Positions 31,330 to 41,775 of a stretch of 64,000 nt of DNA are shown piece by piece. Location: positions 372,001 to 436,000 of the forward strand of contig CATQHT010000002.1 of NCBI GenBank assembly GCA_958296045.1. Reading direction: 5' to 3'. Source of the DNA: Rhodothermales bacterium (GTDB lineage Bacteria > Bacteroidota > Rhodothermia > Rhodothermales > Bin80). Under the pieces are notes generated by a model. It saw nothing but the letters and a program-made list of their open reading frames with translations, was not told where the DNA came from and made no database searches. Position 1 is the first letter of the stretch; every line of letters begins with the position of its first letter. A program made the translations under genes and the position numbers.

Positions 31330-32445
31330 GTCCCTCAAGGTCGGCCACGGTTTTCTCGACTGCTTCCCATACGCGCAGCGCATTGCCGCCCAGGATGCCT
31401 CGCGGCTGTTCATTCGAATAGCCCCAGCGTAGCAGCTCGGCCACGAGATTCGGGAACATAGATGCATCCTGCAGGCCATCCTGCAGGGACGTGACCCCGT
31501 CAACGTCGGAATCCAGCCCCAAGTGGTCGGCGCCAGCCAACGCTACTGCATGATCTATGTGGTATACCACCTCTTCCAGCGTTCCTATGGGATGCGCTTT
31601 GCGTGCTTGCTCAAAGGTGCGGACGCCTTCTTTGGAATAGCACTCGAAGCCCTGGACGTCTAACGCGGCCTCCACCGAGTCCCTGAATTCCTGCTGACGG
31701 GCAGGGTACCCGCTGTGCAAAAAGGTGGACCCGAAGCTGATCATCAGCACACCGCCATTTGCCGCGAGCTTCTGGATTAGCGCGTCGCTCATGTTACGCT
31801 TCCAGCCCCGGGCATAAAGTGGCGGGCAGACGAATGCGATGCGGTTACCGGAGCCTGGGAACGTTCAAGCACCTGCTAAGCGGTCTCGTCGGTCAGATGG
31901 GATATATCGCTCATGATGCCCAGCCGATTCATCTCGTCCACGACTGTCTTCCCGAACGGGCTCAATCTCTACCAAGTGCGCGTATTGTCGTAGGATGAAT
32001 CGCACAGCTGATTGTCTCTGGCATGCGCCAGCGTGAGATATCGGACGCCGCGGTCGTAGAAATGGCTCAGGTTGGCCAGGGACTCAATCGGAGCACCATT
32101 CTCTATCCCCCTCGGCAACGATACCAACCCGCGTTCCTTGTGGAACCGGACCTCGACGGCAGAGGTGGCCAACGTGAACCGGTCGAGTGCGGCATCGGCT
32201 ATGCTGACCACCATGCCATTAAGCGAGTCGGCAAGAGATGCTGCAGAACCCGGAACAACCTGCCGTGCGCTGGGAACATAAATGAACATGAACGGCGCGT
32301 TGAACTCGCCGGCTATCGCGCGTGGATAGTCAAAGTCGCCTCCGTATGTGGCGCGGCTGATGTCTTCGGGGTAGAGCGCAAGCGATACGGCACATTGATG
32401 TGGTCATCCACGATGATCATCTCCGCCGTGAGTGCATGTGCACTT
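31307..32445 (-). pseudogene. Membrane (renal-type) dipeptidase, frameshifted
   Basis: IVDDHINVPYRLRS (N-term frame), NGMVVSIADAALDRFTLATSAVEVRFHKERGLVSLPRGIENGAPIESLANLSHFYDRGVRYLTLAHARDNQLCDSSYD (middle), NGGVLMISFGSTFL...YHIDHAVALAGADHLGLDSDVDGVTSLQDGLQDASMFPNLVAELLRWGYSNEQPRGILGGNALRV (C-term) in different frames. Confidence 0.8.
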
Positions 32446-32563
32446 CCTAAGTGATGGTGATCTGCAGCATCCTACCGGGCACACGCCAGTGGCCAGAGAA
32501 CAAGTATGGACACCAGGAAAAGCGAACGACTGCGCGTCTTAGGAGACGGTCGATAGAGCAACG

Positions 32564-34249
32564 TTATCGAGCGTACGAAGTGGCGCGCACCTCGCGGATC
32601 ACGGTCACCTTGATCTGGCCCGGATAGCGCATTTCATCTTCGATGAGCTGGGAGATGTCGGACGCAAGGGAGCCAGCCTTCGAGTCACCGATCTTGTCAT
32701 GGTCGACAATGACGCGCACCTCTTTGCCAGCCTGGAACGCAAACACGCGCTCTACGCCTTCAAACGACGAGGCCAGCGTTTCAAGCTGCTCAAGGCGCCT
32801 GATATATTCCTCAATTGTGGACCGCCGGGCACCGGGCCGTGCGGCGCTGATGGCATCGGCCGCTTGGATGATGGGTGAAATCAGGGCGGTCATCTCAATC
32901 TCATCATGGTGGGCGCCTACTGCGTTGCAAACCGCGGGATGCTCCCGATATCGCTTGCAGAGATCCATACCGACTAGCGCGTGTGACCGCTCTGACTGGT
33001 CAGTGATCACCTTACCTATGTCGTGCAGCAGTCCAGCACGGCGTGCCAGGTGGTGGTCCATACCCAGCTCCACGGCGATGAGCGAAGCGATCCGGGCGGT
33101 TTCCAGCGAATGAGCATACAGGTTCTGGCCGTAACTGGTCCTGAAACGCATGTGCCCGACCAGCCGCTTTATCGCGGGATGCAGGTTTCGGATCTTGAGT
33201 TGGATCACAGCCCGCTCACCCTGATCGACCATATCCTCTTCGAGAGACTCGGTGGCCGCCCTCACTTTCCGCTCAATGTTGGATGGGTTGATCCGACCAT
33301 CTTTGACCAGCGTCTGCATTGCACGACGGGCGATCTCGCGCCGCAGTGGATCAAAGCACGATAGCACTACGGTGTTGGGCGTGTCATCGACAATCACCTC
33401 CACACCGGTTGTGGTCTCAAAGGCCCGTATGTTGCGCCCTTCACGCCCGATGATGCGGCCCTTGACCTTGTCAGACTCGAGGTGTACGATGCTGGCAGTG
33501 TTCTCGACCGACAACGACCCCGCGGTGCGCTGAATAACCGTCAGCACCACTTTGCGTGCACTGTGCCGCGCCATCCGCTTGGCGTCTTCTATCGCTCGGT
33601 GCACCAGCACCGCACCTTCCTCTTGGGCGCGTTCGACCATAAGCTTCTTCAGCTCCTCGCGCGCCTCCTCGGCGCTCATGCCGCCGATCTCGACCAGGCG
33701 CTGGGTCTGTTCTCCAATCGCCCGGTCCAGATCCACCTTTAGGGCCTCAATGGCCTCCACTTTCTTACCAATGGCCTGCTCCCGTTCGTCCAGCGCAGTC
33801 TGCTTTGCCTCGGAGCTGGCCATGACTTTGGCCGCCCTGACAGATAGAGACTTAGCGTCGCTGTTGAGCTTCTTGGCTTGGCGATGCAACAGCTTCAGCG
33901 CTGCATTAGCCTTTTGTAGCAGCGCGTCGCGCTTGTTCAGTCCCTGCGTCCTGCTGTTGGCCTTGTGCTCACGCCGCTGAAGCCTCTGCCGCATACGCCG
34001 CAGCTGGTGCCGGGACTTATCACGCTCGGCTTCAAGAGCGTCTCGCTCTTCCGCTAAGGCCGCGCTGGCTTCTTGGACAAATTCGTCGCGGTACCGGCGC
34101 GCTGACTCCTGGGCCCCAGATACCAGACGCTCTGCCTCTCGCTCGGCAGCTTCTATTCGCTTCCGGTTGCTCCGCCTAAGGAGCCAATGCTGCGCAGCAG
34201 CGCCAAGCCCAAGCCCCAACAGCAGGACGGCAATCAGTGTACCGTCCAC
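32564..34249 (-). CDS. rny: Ribonuclease Y
   Basis: 561 aa; N-terminal TM plus coiled coil, KH domain KGRIIGREGRNIRAFETTTGVEVIVDDTPNTVVLSCFDPLRREIARRAM, HD domain ARRAGLLHDIGKVITDQSERSHALVGMDL. Confidence 0.96.
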   Translation of the reverse strand: MDGTLIAVLLLGLGLGAAAQHWLLRRSNRKRIEAAEREAERLVSGAQESARRYRDEFVQEASAALAEERDALEAERDKSRHQLRRMRQRLQRREHKANSRTQGLNKRDALLQKANAALKLLHRQAKKLNSDAKSLSVRAAKVMASSEAKQTALDEREQAIGKKVEAIEALKVDLDRAIGEQTQRLVEIGGMSAEEAREELKKLMVERAQEEGAVLVHRAIEDAKRMARHSARKVVLTVIQRTAGSLSVENTASIVHLESDKVKGRIIGREGRNIRAFETTTGVEVIVDDTPNTVVLSCFDPLRREIARRAMQTLVKDGRINPSNIERKVRAATESLEEDMVDQGERAVIQLKIRNLHPAIKRLVGHMRFRTSYGQNLYAHSLETARIASLIAVELGMDHHLARRAGLLHDIGKVITDQSERSHALVGMDLCKRYREHPAVCNAVGAHHDEIEMTALISPIIQAADAISAARPGARRSTIEEYIRRLEQLETLASSFEGVERVFAFQAGKEVRVIVDHDKIGDSKAGSLASDISQLIEDEMRYPGQIKVTVIREVRATSYAR

Positions 34250-34310
34250 TATTATCCTCGATGATGATCCTCACACGAACACCCATAGGGTGGTGAGACA
34301 CGACATGCCT

Positions 34311-34506
34311 CGCATCCGCAGTGGCGGGAATAAAGAACCCATCGATACATGATGGGCACTGACCCGAACCTATCCGTCTTCCTCGGCCCCGCAATGGGGG
34401 AACCCCTCCGATGTCGGAAGAGCCTGAGGTCTGATGTCCAGGCTCGGAGATCAGCTCCCTTTAGGTGCAGTGTCGGTTCAAAACAGCCAGCACCACTGCG
34501 GATGCC
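34311..34506 (-). ncRNA. ssrS: Candidate 6S RNA
   Basis: About 195-nt intergenic segment between zapA and rny. Closing stem GCATCCGCAGTGG (minus strand start) pairs with CCACTGCGGATGC (minus strand end). zapA adjacency is a known ssrS context. Confidence 0.6.
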
Positions 34507-34554
34507 AGACAGTCGCATGGAAAGGTACCCCGAAGGGGCGGAGGGGGTTCCGCC

Positions 34555-34842
34555 TTAGGCCTTTAAGGCGGACTTGAGCTCGCCCTCCATATGCTGCATC
34601 TGACGGTACATGGTCTGCAACACCGAGTTGGAGGTGTCTCGCATCGTGTGCACCTCCTCGGCCAGAGTCAGTGCCGCAATGACGGCAGCCACCAAGTCAG
34701 ACTGGTGGGGATGGTCCTTCTTGAAGAACTGCATGTACGAGTCAACCGTCCGGGCCACCTCATACATCGCGTCTTCATCCTGTTCGTGCACGCGGAGCGG
34801 ATACTCCTTACCAAGGATGCGGACCTGAATGGACTTTTGCAT
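34555..34842 (-). CDS. zapA: Cell division protein ZapA
   Basis: 95 aa; MQKSIQVRILGKEYPLRVHEQDEDAMYEVARTVDSYMQFFKKDHPHQSDLVAAVIAALTLAEEVH. Confidence 0.88.
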   Translation of the reverse strand: MQKSIQVRILGKEYPLRVHEQDEDAMYEVARTVDSYMQFFKKDHPHQSDLVAAVIAALTLAEEVHTMRDTSNSVLQTMYRQMQHMEGELKSALKA

Positions 34843-34843
34843 C

Positions 34844-35158
34844 CTAACTGCTGGTTTCTGCCAAGTAGGTGTCGATAGCCTTTATGAAGCTCTTCACCTG
34901 ATGGTGGAGCTCTTCCGGCTCTTCGTCGAACGTGACCGTGATAAGGCCGGGATCGACGACTCTCCCGGCTTCCAGCTCTTTGAGCTGTGCCGACAACGCA
35001 GCATTCTCTTCCTTGAGGCGCCTGAGCTCTCTTGCCGCCTGCCTGACCAGCCGGCCCAAGTTGCGTAAAGCCTCCGCACTCCGAGCCGATGAGAACGGGG
35101 GAGGATCCTGTGTACCCTCTGGCGCCGTCGGAGCCGTCTTCTGCCCGTCTTGACTCAT
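34844..35158 (-). CDS. Coiled-coil protein (ZapB-like position and architecture), hypothetical
   Basis: 104 aa; NLGRLVRQAARELRRLKEENAALSAQLKELEAGR immediately upstream of zapA. Confidence 0.55.
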   Translation of the reverse strand: MSQDGQKTAPTAPEGTQDPPPFSSARSAEALRNLGRLVRQAARELRRLKEENAALSAQLKELEAGRVVDPGLITVTFDEEPEELHHQVKSFIKAIDTYLAETSS

Positions 35159-35225
35159 GCTCTGACGATGTGTTATAACCTAATGTAGCGCATTTTTGCG
35201 ACTAATGCCGACTGCCAGCGGCTCG

Positions 35226-37688
35226 CTAAGGGCCCCGCAGCTCCGCGCCGTGCCGCTGCGAAAGCACACGCAGGATCTTGCCGATTGCCTCTTCCACCTC
35301 GCGATCGCGCAGCGTGCGCGCAGCGGCGAAACGTAACGTGAATCCGATGCAGTGGTGGGTTCGCTCAGCCTGGTGGTGGGGGAACAGGTCAAACACCGTC
35401 GTCATTTTCAAAAGCGGCTTCCCAGCCTCCTGGATGGTGGCACCGAGCGCAGCAGCAGGCACTCTACGATCCACCACTAAGGAGAGGTCTCGCGTCACGG
35501 CTGGAAACCGGCTCACCGGAGCATATCGACGCGCGGCGTGGTCCTTGACCTGCAGCACGAGCCGCGTCCAGTTGAACTCGGCGAAATATACGGGCTCCCG
35601 TATGTCACGTGCCGTGCTGACCGTATTATTCAGTCGCCCCATGCGGCCGATCTCGACGCCATCGGAGCGAATCACCGCATGATAATGCGTCAGAACCGTC
35701 GCCGCATGCGACGTCTCCATAGTGATCGCGAGCACTCGCAGCGCTTCGAGCAGCGTTTCCACATCGCCTTTGAGGTCATAGAAGTCGGCCACGCGGGCTT
35801 TTTCTCCCCATTCTGGAGGGGCCACCAGGCCGCTTATGACCATCGCCAGAGCATCGTATTCGGAATACCCGGGGATGCAGGTGACATGATCGGCGACACG
35901 ATGAAAAACGTGACCGAACTCAAAAAACCGCAGCACCTGCTGACCGTGCTTCTGGTTGTGGCTCATCACCTGCAGCGCTCCCGGCAGCAGGCTGGGTCTT
36001 AGCGTGGTCATCGTCCGAGATACCGCGTTGAGCGTCTCTACTACAGGTCCTCGCGCCGCGAGAACCGCGTGGCAAAAAGTCTCCGCTTCTGCCTTCGGTA
36101 ACAGGCTGTTGGTATAGATCTCCCGGTATCCGCGCCCTCCCATCATGCCATAAACCTCAGCACGCAGCTGGTCTTCCGGGCGCGGCTGCGGCACGGAGCC
36201 CAGAATCTGCGTGCCCTGTGGCAGCGGGATGTTGTCCAGTCCGTGGATGCGCGCAACCTCTTCTATGAGGTCTATCTCCTGCGACACGTCTGGACGCCAG
36301 GGCGGTACTTGACATCGCCACCCACGCTCTGTGCGCGTGGGCTCCAGATGGAAGCCCAACGCTTCTAGGATCCGTGCCGCCTCCGTGTCCGGGATCGACA
36401 TGCCTAGGATCTTCTGGATACGCCGGCTCCGCAGCCTTACCATGGGCGTGATTTGCGGATTCGGGTGTGCATCGACCATTCCGTCTGCCACAGTTCCCCC
36501 GGCTAACTCCGCGATCAAGGCAGCGGCGCGTGCCGCCGCCCACGGTTGGTCTGCCGCATCCACCCCCCGCTCAAAACGGTAGGAGGCATCTGTGCTAAGG
36601 CCCAGCGCGCGCGCAGAACTGCGCGTGCAGGACGGATCAAAGTATGCACTCTCCACCAGCACACACGTAGTGTCTGACGTGACCTCAGTATTCTTGCCAC
36701 CCATGATGCCACCCAGCGCGACGGGGCGCTCAGCGTCGCAAATCAGGACGGTACCAGCCTTGAGGTGGCGCTCCTTGCCGTCAAGAGTGGTGAACCGTTC
36801 CCCCTCTACAGACTCGCGCACGACGATGGTGTGTGTAGCGATCCGATCGTAATCGAAGGCATGGAGCGGCTGGCCGCATTCGAACATCACCAAGTTGGTG
36901 ACATCGACCACATTGTTTATGGGCCGCAGTCCAATAGAGAAGAGGCGCCGCCGCAACCACAATGGTGAGGGCGCCACTGTGACGCCATACACGGTCATTA
37001 CCACATAACGCCGGCACTTATCGGGGCACTCGATCCTGACCGAAACGTCCTTCGCTGCGCGGCCTCCAGGCGCCGGGACTGCCACCTGGGGTCGCCGAAG
37101 CGGCAGGTCGCAGCAGGCGCTGATGTCGCGGGCTGCGCCCATATGGCAGGCCGCGTCTGGACGGTTGGGAGTAAGTGCGACGTCAAAAACCGTGTCACTG
37201 GCGGTTACTCCAGCGCGCTCCAGGTAGGCGGCAAAAGGCTCGCCCGGTGCCGCATGATCGTCCAACACCAGGATGCCGCTGTGATCGCCCGAAAGCCCGA
37301 GCTCGTCCTCCGCGCAGATCATGCCCATCGACACCACACCACGAATCTTGGACTTCCTGATCTTCAGCGGCCTTGCTTTTCCAGGCAGCCGCAGCGCAGC
37401 GCCCACCGTGGCTACCGCCACATGTTGGTCTGCGGCCACGTTGGGTGCGCCGCAGACGATCCCAAGCGGTGCTTGCTGTCCTACTTCCACCTTGCAGACG
37501 GTCAGGCGGTCCGCATTGGGGTGCGGGCGGACATCCAGCACCTGGCCGCACACGATGCCGCGCACCGTGATGTCGCAGCGTATTTCGTCGTCCACCTCCA
37601 GCCCGCACATGGTAAGTCTGTGGCTGAGCTGGTCCGGCGTCAGCGAATGCGGGACGTACTGCGCAAGCCAGTGGCCCGAAATCTTCAT
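35226..37688 (-). CDS. pheT: Phenylalanyl-tRNA synthetase beta subunit
   Basis: 820 aa; VVCGQVLDVRPHPNADRLTVCKVEVG, GLRPINNVVDVTNLVMFECGQPLHAFDYDRI, RDLSLVVDRRV, FDLFPHHQAERTHHCIGFTLRF. Confidence 0.95.
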   Translation of the reverse strand: MKISGHWLAQYVPHSLTPDQLSHRLTMCGLEVDDEIRCDITVRGIVCGQVLDVRPHPNADRLTVCKVEVGQQAPLGIVCGAPNVAADQHVAVATVGAALRLPGKARPLKIRKSKIRGVVSMGMICAEDELGLSGDHSGILVLDDHAAPGEPFAAYLERAGVTASDTVFDVALTPNRPDAACHMGAARDISACCDLPLRRPQVAVPAPGGRAAKDVSVRIECPDKCRRYVVMTVYGVTVAPSPLWLRRRLFSIGLRPINNVVDVTNLVMFECGQPLHAFDYDRIATHTIVVRESVEGERFTTLDGKERHLKAGTVLICDAERPVALGGIMGGKNTEVTSDTTCVLVESAYFDPSCTRSSARALGLSTDASYRFERGVDAADQPWAAARAAALIAELAGGTVADGMVDAHPNPQITPMVRLRSRRIQKILGMSIPDTEAARILEALGFHLEPTRTERGWRCQVPPWRPDVSQEIDLIEEVARIHGLDNIPLPQGTQILGSVPQPRPEDQLRAEVYGMMGGRGYREIYTNSLLPKAEAETFCHAVLAARGPVVETLNAVSRTMTTLRPSLLPGALQVMSHNQKHGQQVLRFFEFGHVFHRVADHVTCIPGYSEYDALAMVISGLVAPPEWGEKARVADFYDLKGDVETLLEALRVLAITMETSHAATVLTHYHAVIRSDGVEIGRMGRLNNTVSTARDIREPVYFAEFNWTRLVLQVKDHAARRYAPVSRFPAVTRDLSLVVDRRVPAAALGATIQEAGKPLLKMTTVFDLFPHHQAERTHHCIGFTLRFAAARTLRDREVEEAIGKILRVLSQRHGAELRGP

Positions 37689-37709
37689 GCGTCTGCGGTA
37701 TGACTCCCG

Positions 37710-38792
37710 TCAGAACTGGGACAGAAACCTGACATCGTTCTCGTACAGTATGCGGATATCATCGATGCCATAGAGCAGCATGGCAGGACGCTCAATGCCC
37801 ATCCCGAACGCGTAGCCGGTATATCGCTCCGAGTCTATGCTCACGGCTTCCAGCACGTTGGGGTGCACCATGCCCGATCCGAGAATCTCCATCCACCGGC
37901 CGCCTGAAGGCAGATCCCACCACACATCCAGCTCTGCGCTCGGTTCCGTGAACGGAAAATAGCTGGGGCGAAAACGCAGCCGTACGCCGGAACCGAAAAA
38001 GGCGCGCGCGAATGTATACAGTATATGCTTCAAGTCCGCCATGGTGATGCCTTCATCCACCACCAGTCCCTCTACCTGATGGAACAGACAGTAGGATTTG
38101 TATGTGATCGATTCATTGCGGTACACACGCCCCGGCGCGATCAACCTGAAAGGCACTTGTCCGGCCAGCATCGAGCGAATCTGCACTGGGGACGTATGCG
38201 TGCGCAGCATGATGCCGCCTTCGCCGCTCTCGGAAGCCTCCAGAAACAGCGTATCCTGCATGTCACGCGCCGGGTGGTCCTCCCCGAAGTTGAGCGCCGT
38301 GAAGTTGTGCCAGTCGTCTTCGATTTCAGGTCCTTCCGCGATACTGAAACCGATGCCCTCAAAAATGCTGGTGATGGTGCGCAGCGCTTGCGTGAGCGGA
38401 TGGACGGACCCCAACTCACGCTGCCGGCGGCCAGGCAGTGTGAGGTCTATCGGTGCTTCGCCAGACGCTGCTGTGCGCTGCTGCTGCGCCACTTTGCGGG
38501 CTGCTTCTAGGCGCTCCTTTGCCTTCTGGCGTAGCCCGTTGAGCGCGATGCCGGCGGTGCGCCGCTCACCTGGAGGCAGGGCAGGGATCTGTTTGAAGAG
38601 GTGCGTCACCAGGCCGCGCCGCTGCCCCAGATATCGGACCCGAAACGCCTCCGCCTCGCTTGCGGTCTGCAGCCGGGCACTCTCTACGCCTTGGGCCAAG
38701 GCCTTGACCCTTTCTAAGAGGGACGCAAGCGTGACCTCTTCGCCCATCACATCAGCGCCCGAAAATCCTTCGGTCCCTCGCATCGCTGTCAC
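37710..38792 (-). CDS. pheS: Phenylalanyl-tRNA synthetase alpha subunit
   Basis: 360 aa; [87 protein letters not shown]. Confidence 0.96.
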   Translation of the reverse strand: MTAMRGTEGFSGADVMGEEVTLASLLERVKALAQGVESARLQTASEAEAFRVRYLGQRRGLVTHLFKQIPALPPGERRTAGIALNGLRQKAKERLEAARKVAQQQRTAASGEAPIDLTLPGRRQRELGSVHPLTQALRTITSIFEGIGFSIAEGPEIEDDWHNFTALNFGEDHPARDMQDTLFLEASESGEGGIMLRTHTSPVQIRSMLAGQVPFRLIAPGRVYRNESITYKSYCLFHQVEGLVVDEGITMADLKHILYTFARAFFGSGVRLRFRPSYFPFTEPSAELDVWWDLPSGGRWMEILGSGMVHPNVLEAVSIDSERYTGYAFGMGIERPAMLLYGIDDIRILYENDVRFLSQF

Positions 38793-38872
38793 CTTGGCAC
38801 CTGCAGCCTAGCATAGGATCGCTGCACGTCAGGCAGACGCGGTCGCGGCCATCCGGTGCTCAGGCTGCGACG

Positions 38873-39229
38873 TCAGGATTGCGCAGCGCGCGCTTCCTGC
38901 ACCACGCGGGTGAAGGCCACCGGATCGTGAAACGCCAGATGTGCCATCACCTTTCGATCCAGCTCTATCCCAGACTTGTGCATGGCGCCAATCAGTCTGG
39001 AGTAGGTGGTTCCGTTAAGGCGCGCTGCCGCATTGATGCGCACAATCCAGAGTCGGCGAAAATGCTGCTTCCGCTTGCGCCGGTCGCGATAGGCATACTG
39101 CAGCCCCTTTTCGACGGCGTGCTTAGCAACCGTGTAAACTTTGCTGCGGCCGCCCCAATAGCCTTTGGCCATGTTGAGGACGCGCTTGCGCCGACGCCTA
39201 GAAGCGACCGAGTTACGTGCACGTGGCAT
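38873..39229 (-). CDS. rplT: 50S ribosomal protein L20
   Basis: 118 aa; [73 protein letters not shown]. Confidence 0.97.
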   Translation of the reverse strand: MPRARNSVASRRRRKRVLNMAKGYWGGRSKVYTVAKHAVEKGLQYAYRDRRKRKQHFRRLWIVRINAAARLNGTTYSRLIGAMHKSGIELDRKVMAHLAFHDPVAFTRVVQEARAAQS

Positions 39230-39244
39230 GCATTCGCTGCTTTG

Positions 39245-39439
39245 TCAGTTGCCAAGGAGCCGATCCATGCGCGGCTGATCCCGCGCATCCACCAGCGTCT
39301 TCTTGCCCAGGTTGCGCTTGCGCTTGCTGCTTTTCTTGGTCAGGATATGACTCTTGAAAGCCTTCGAGCGCTTAAGCCGCCCAGCTGCGGTGCGGCGAAA
39401 CCGCTTCCTGGCGCCGCTGTTCGTCTTCATCTTAGGCAT
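39245..39439 (-). CDS. rpmI: 50S ribosomal protein L35
   Basis: 64 aa; [44 protein letters not shown]. Confidence 0.96.
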   Translation of the reverse strand: MPKMKTNSGARKRFRRTAAGRLKRSKAFKSHILTKKSSKRKRNLGKKTLVDARDQPRMDRLLGN

Positions 39440-39556
39440 AACGCTGCGATGATTCAGTTCAGCCTAGTGGAACCCGCGCAACAGAGTACGGTTCCCGCAA
39501 GCACCTTCGGCAGCGTGGCCGAGGTGAATCCACAGGAATTTGACAACAGGTCGAGC

Positions 39557-40075
39557 CTATTTTGTTTTGCGTGGCGCTAGGATTATCGTCATGCGCCGGT
39601 CTTCCATTCGGATCGCTGTATCGACCTTAGCCACATCCTCCAGCTCCTTGATCAAGCGGGCCAACACGAGGCGTCCGTGGTCCTTGAATATGATGTCGCG
39701 CCCACGAAACTGTACATAGACCCGCACCTTGTTGCCCGCACTCAAAAATCCGCGGGCGTGCTTGGCCTTGAATTCAAAGTCGTGCGTGTCGGTGCGCGGA
39801 CGAAAGCGCACGGCCTTCATCTGCGTGCTATGCTGCCGTTTGCGTGACTCTTTTTCCTTCTTTTTCTGCTCATACCGGTACTTCCCAAAGTCCATGACTT
39901 TGCATACCGGCGGGTCCGCCATGGGCGCGATTTCCACAAGGTCGAGATTTTGCTGGCGTGCTATTTTCAGCGCGTCATTGATGTGGTATATGCCGTGCTT
40001 GCCCTGGGGGTCGACGACGCGGACCCGTTGAGCCCGGATGTCCCGGTTTACGAGTGTTCTGCTTCTTTTTGCGAT
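39557..40075 (-). CDS. infC: Translation initiation factor IF-3, non-canonical start codon
   Basis: ORF track gives only 39557-39937. The conserved N-terminus IAKRSRTLVNRDIRAQRVRVVDPQGKHGIYHINDALKIARQQNLDLVEIAP continues upstream in frame to ATC at 40075, with no ATG/GTG/TTG before the TAA at 40105-40103. Confidence 0.92.
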   Translation of the reverse strand: MAKRSRTLVNRDIRAQRVRVVDPQGKHGIYHINDALKIARQQNLDLVEIAPMADPPVCKVMDFGKYRYEQKKKEKESRKRQHSTQMKAVRFRPRTDTHDFEFKAKHARGFLSAGNKVRVYVQFRGRDIIFKDHGRLVLARLIKELEDVAKVDTAIRMEDRRMTIILAPRKTK

Positions 40076-40186
40076 AGTCAGTATGGGTGTTGGTACAACA
40101 GGTTACGGCCTGTGCCATGGCACCGCATCCGGGAAGGCGGCAGGGCTACCCCGTGCGGCCGCTGGATCAGCGGAAGCCACGACCAG

Positions 40187-40263
40187 TGGTGGGTCCTAAT
40201 GGATTCGAACCATCGACCTCTACGATGTCAACGTAGCGCTCTAACCAACTGAGCTAAGGACCC
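40187..40263 (-). tRNA. tRNA-Val (anticodon GAC), CCA encoded
   Basis: GGGTCCTTAGCTCAGTTGGTTAGAGCGCTACGTTGACATCGTAGAGGTCGATGGTTCGAATCCATTAGGACCCACCA; anticodon stem CTACG/CGTAG, loop TTGACAT. Confidence 0.95.
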
Positions 40264-40303
40264 TCGCGCACAAGATACAATCTTGAGGTTCGCAAGGGGC
40301 AGT

Positions 40304-40984
40304 TCAGAGACTGAAGGCCGCATGAATCATCGGAACCGTACTTTGCGGAGGAGCCGTCAGCGCCACGGTGACCCGCTGGCGCTGGGCGCTGCGCCGGGCG
40401 CTCAATGCGGCAATGATCCTGTTGACCACCAGGGCTGCCAGCATTGCCGTCCTTCGTTGCGTCCACGTGTCTGCCTGACGCCGGAGATCGCGAAACGTAA
40501 GCATATTTGCTTCGGACTGCCAGTGCCACTGGTAGGCGGGATCATTAACATAGCCGACCTGGTCCCACCGTCTTCGCCGCAGCTGATCCGCGCGATATGC
40601 ATCGGAGGAGAGATAGGTGCCGAGAGTCACAAAAAACCGCCGATCTTTGCCGTCAAGCAGCGCGTCTGCATAGGTGGTGGCCCACGTTCGGTAGCTTTGG
40701 ACCGTCTGTTGCCGCTGCCATTGGCTGGTGACCAGCCCAAGCCAGAGGCTGGCTTCGGCCAGCACAAAGTAGCTGGCGGCACCTCTCCAGCTGCCTTCCT
40801 GCACCTGGCTGTGTCCGAGCCCGGGCAAGAGCAGGCTGAGCGCCGCTGCGCGGCCAGGGGAGGTCTGGCCAGCGGCCGGAAGGGCCACGGTCAGAAGGGC
40901 GAGGAGAATTCCGAATTGCTTCACGGCGCTTTGTACGCACAAGCCGGTTAAAGGATGAACGGTTGCGCGGTGTGCCGGGTGCAT
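40304..40984 (-). CDS. DUF5683-like membrane-associated hypothetical protein
   Basis: AAALSLLLPGLGHSQVQEGSWRGAASYFVLAEASLWLG ('LPGLGQ.Y' style); start chosen at MHPAHR because the longer ORF overlaps nfi. Confidence 0.6.
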   Translation of the reverse strand: MHPAHRATVHPLTGLCVQSAVKQFGILLALLTVALPAAGQTSPGRAAALSLLLPGLGHSQVQEGSWRGAASYFVLAEASLWLGLVTSQWQRQQTVQSYRTWATTYADALLDGKDRRFFVTLGTYLSSDAYRADQLRRRRWDQVGYVNDPAYQWHWQSEANMLTFRDLRRQADTWTQRRTAMLAALVVNRIIAALSARRSAQRQRVTVALTAPPQSTVPMIHAAFSL

Positions 40985-41112
40985 GGGAGAAGTGGGTTGG
41001 TTGCCGGGATGTTGCTTCGGCGTGCCGCATGGAACCGTGCTCTCTGGCATCGTGACAGGTTCGGGGGTATGAAAGAGGTGGCCCGCGTCACATTCCTCGG
41101 CAGCCTTACGCC

Positions 41113-41775
41113 ATGATCTGCGAGCACCGATGGGACCTGTCGCCTCAGGAAGCGATTGCGCTGCAGCGGGAGCTGGCGCCTCGGGTTCGCGAAGAGCCAT
41201 GGGTCCACAACGCGCCGCGCGTCGCGGCCACGGACGTATGTATCCGCGGCGGCAGGGCATATGCCGCCGTAGTTGTGGTAGCGATACCCGAGTGCGTCAT
41301 TGAGGATCGGAGTGTTTGGTGCATGCCAGTCCCGTATCCGTATGTGCCAGGTCTCTTAGCATTTCGGGAAATTCCGTGTATCCTGCGCGCCCTCGAAGTG
41401 CTAAGCACGCCTTATGATGTGCTGATGGCCGATGGCCACGGCCGTGTGCATCCGCGTCGTTTCGGTCTGGCGTGCCACCTGGGCGTGCTGTTGGACAAAC
41501 CGTGTGTGGGAGTGGCTAAGCGGCCGTATGTGGGCATCCACAAAGCGTTGAACCTACAGAAGGGCGCTACTGAGCCGCTTTTGGAATGGCGCACCGGCGA
41601 GGTGCTGGGAATGGCGGTACGGACGCGAGCCGAGGTCACACCCGTGTATGTGAGCGTGGGGCACCGGATGTCACTCAAGGATGCCGTGGCACTGACGATG
41701 CGGTGCACCACTCGTTTCCGTATTCCCGAGCCGATTCGCCAGGCGCATCTGCTGAGCCGACGTGGACTGTCCTAG
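41113..41775 (+). CDS. nfi: Endonuclease V
   Basis: 220 aa; ATDVCIRGGRAYAAVVVVAIPE, YPYVPGLLAFREIPCILRAL, LMADGHGRVHPRRFGLACHLGVLLDKPCVGVAK. Confidence 0.93.
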   Translation: MICEHRWDLSPQEAIALQRELAPRVREEPWVHNAPRVAATDVCIRGGRAYAAVVVVAIPECVIEDRSVWCMPVPYPYVPGLLAFREIPCILRALEVLSTPYDVLMADGHGRVHPRRFGLACHLGVLLDKPCVGVAKRPYVGIHKALNLQKGATEPLLEWRTGEVLGMAVRTRAEVTPVYVSVGHRMSLKDAVALTMRCTTRFRIPEPIRQAHLLSRRGLS

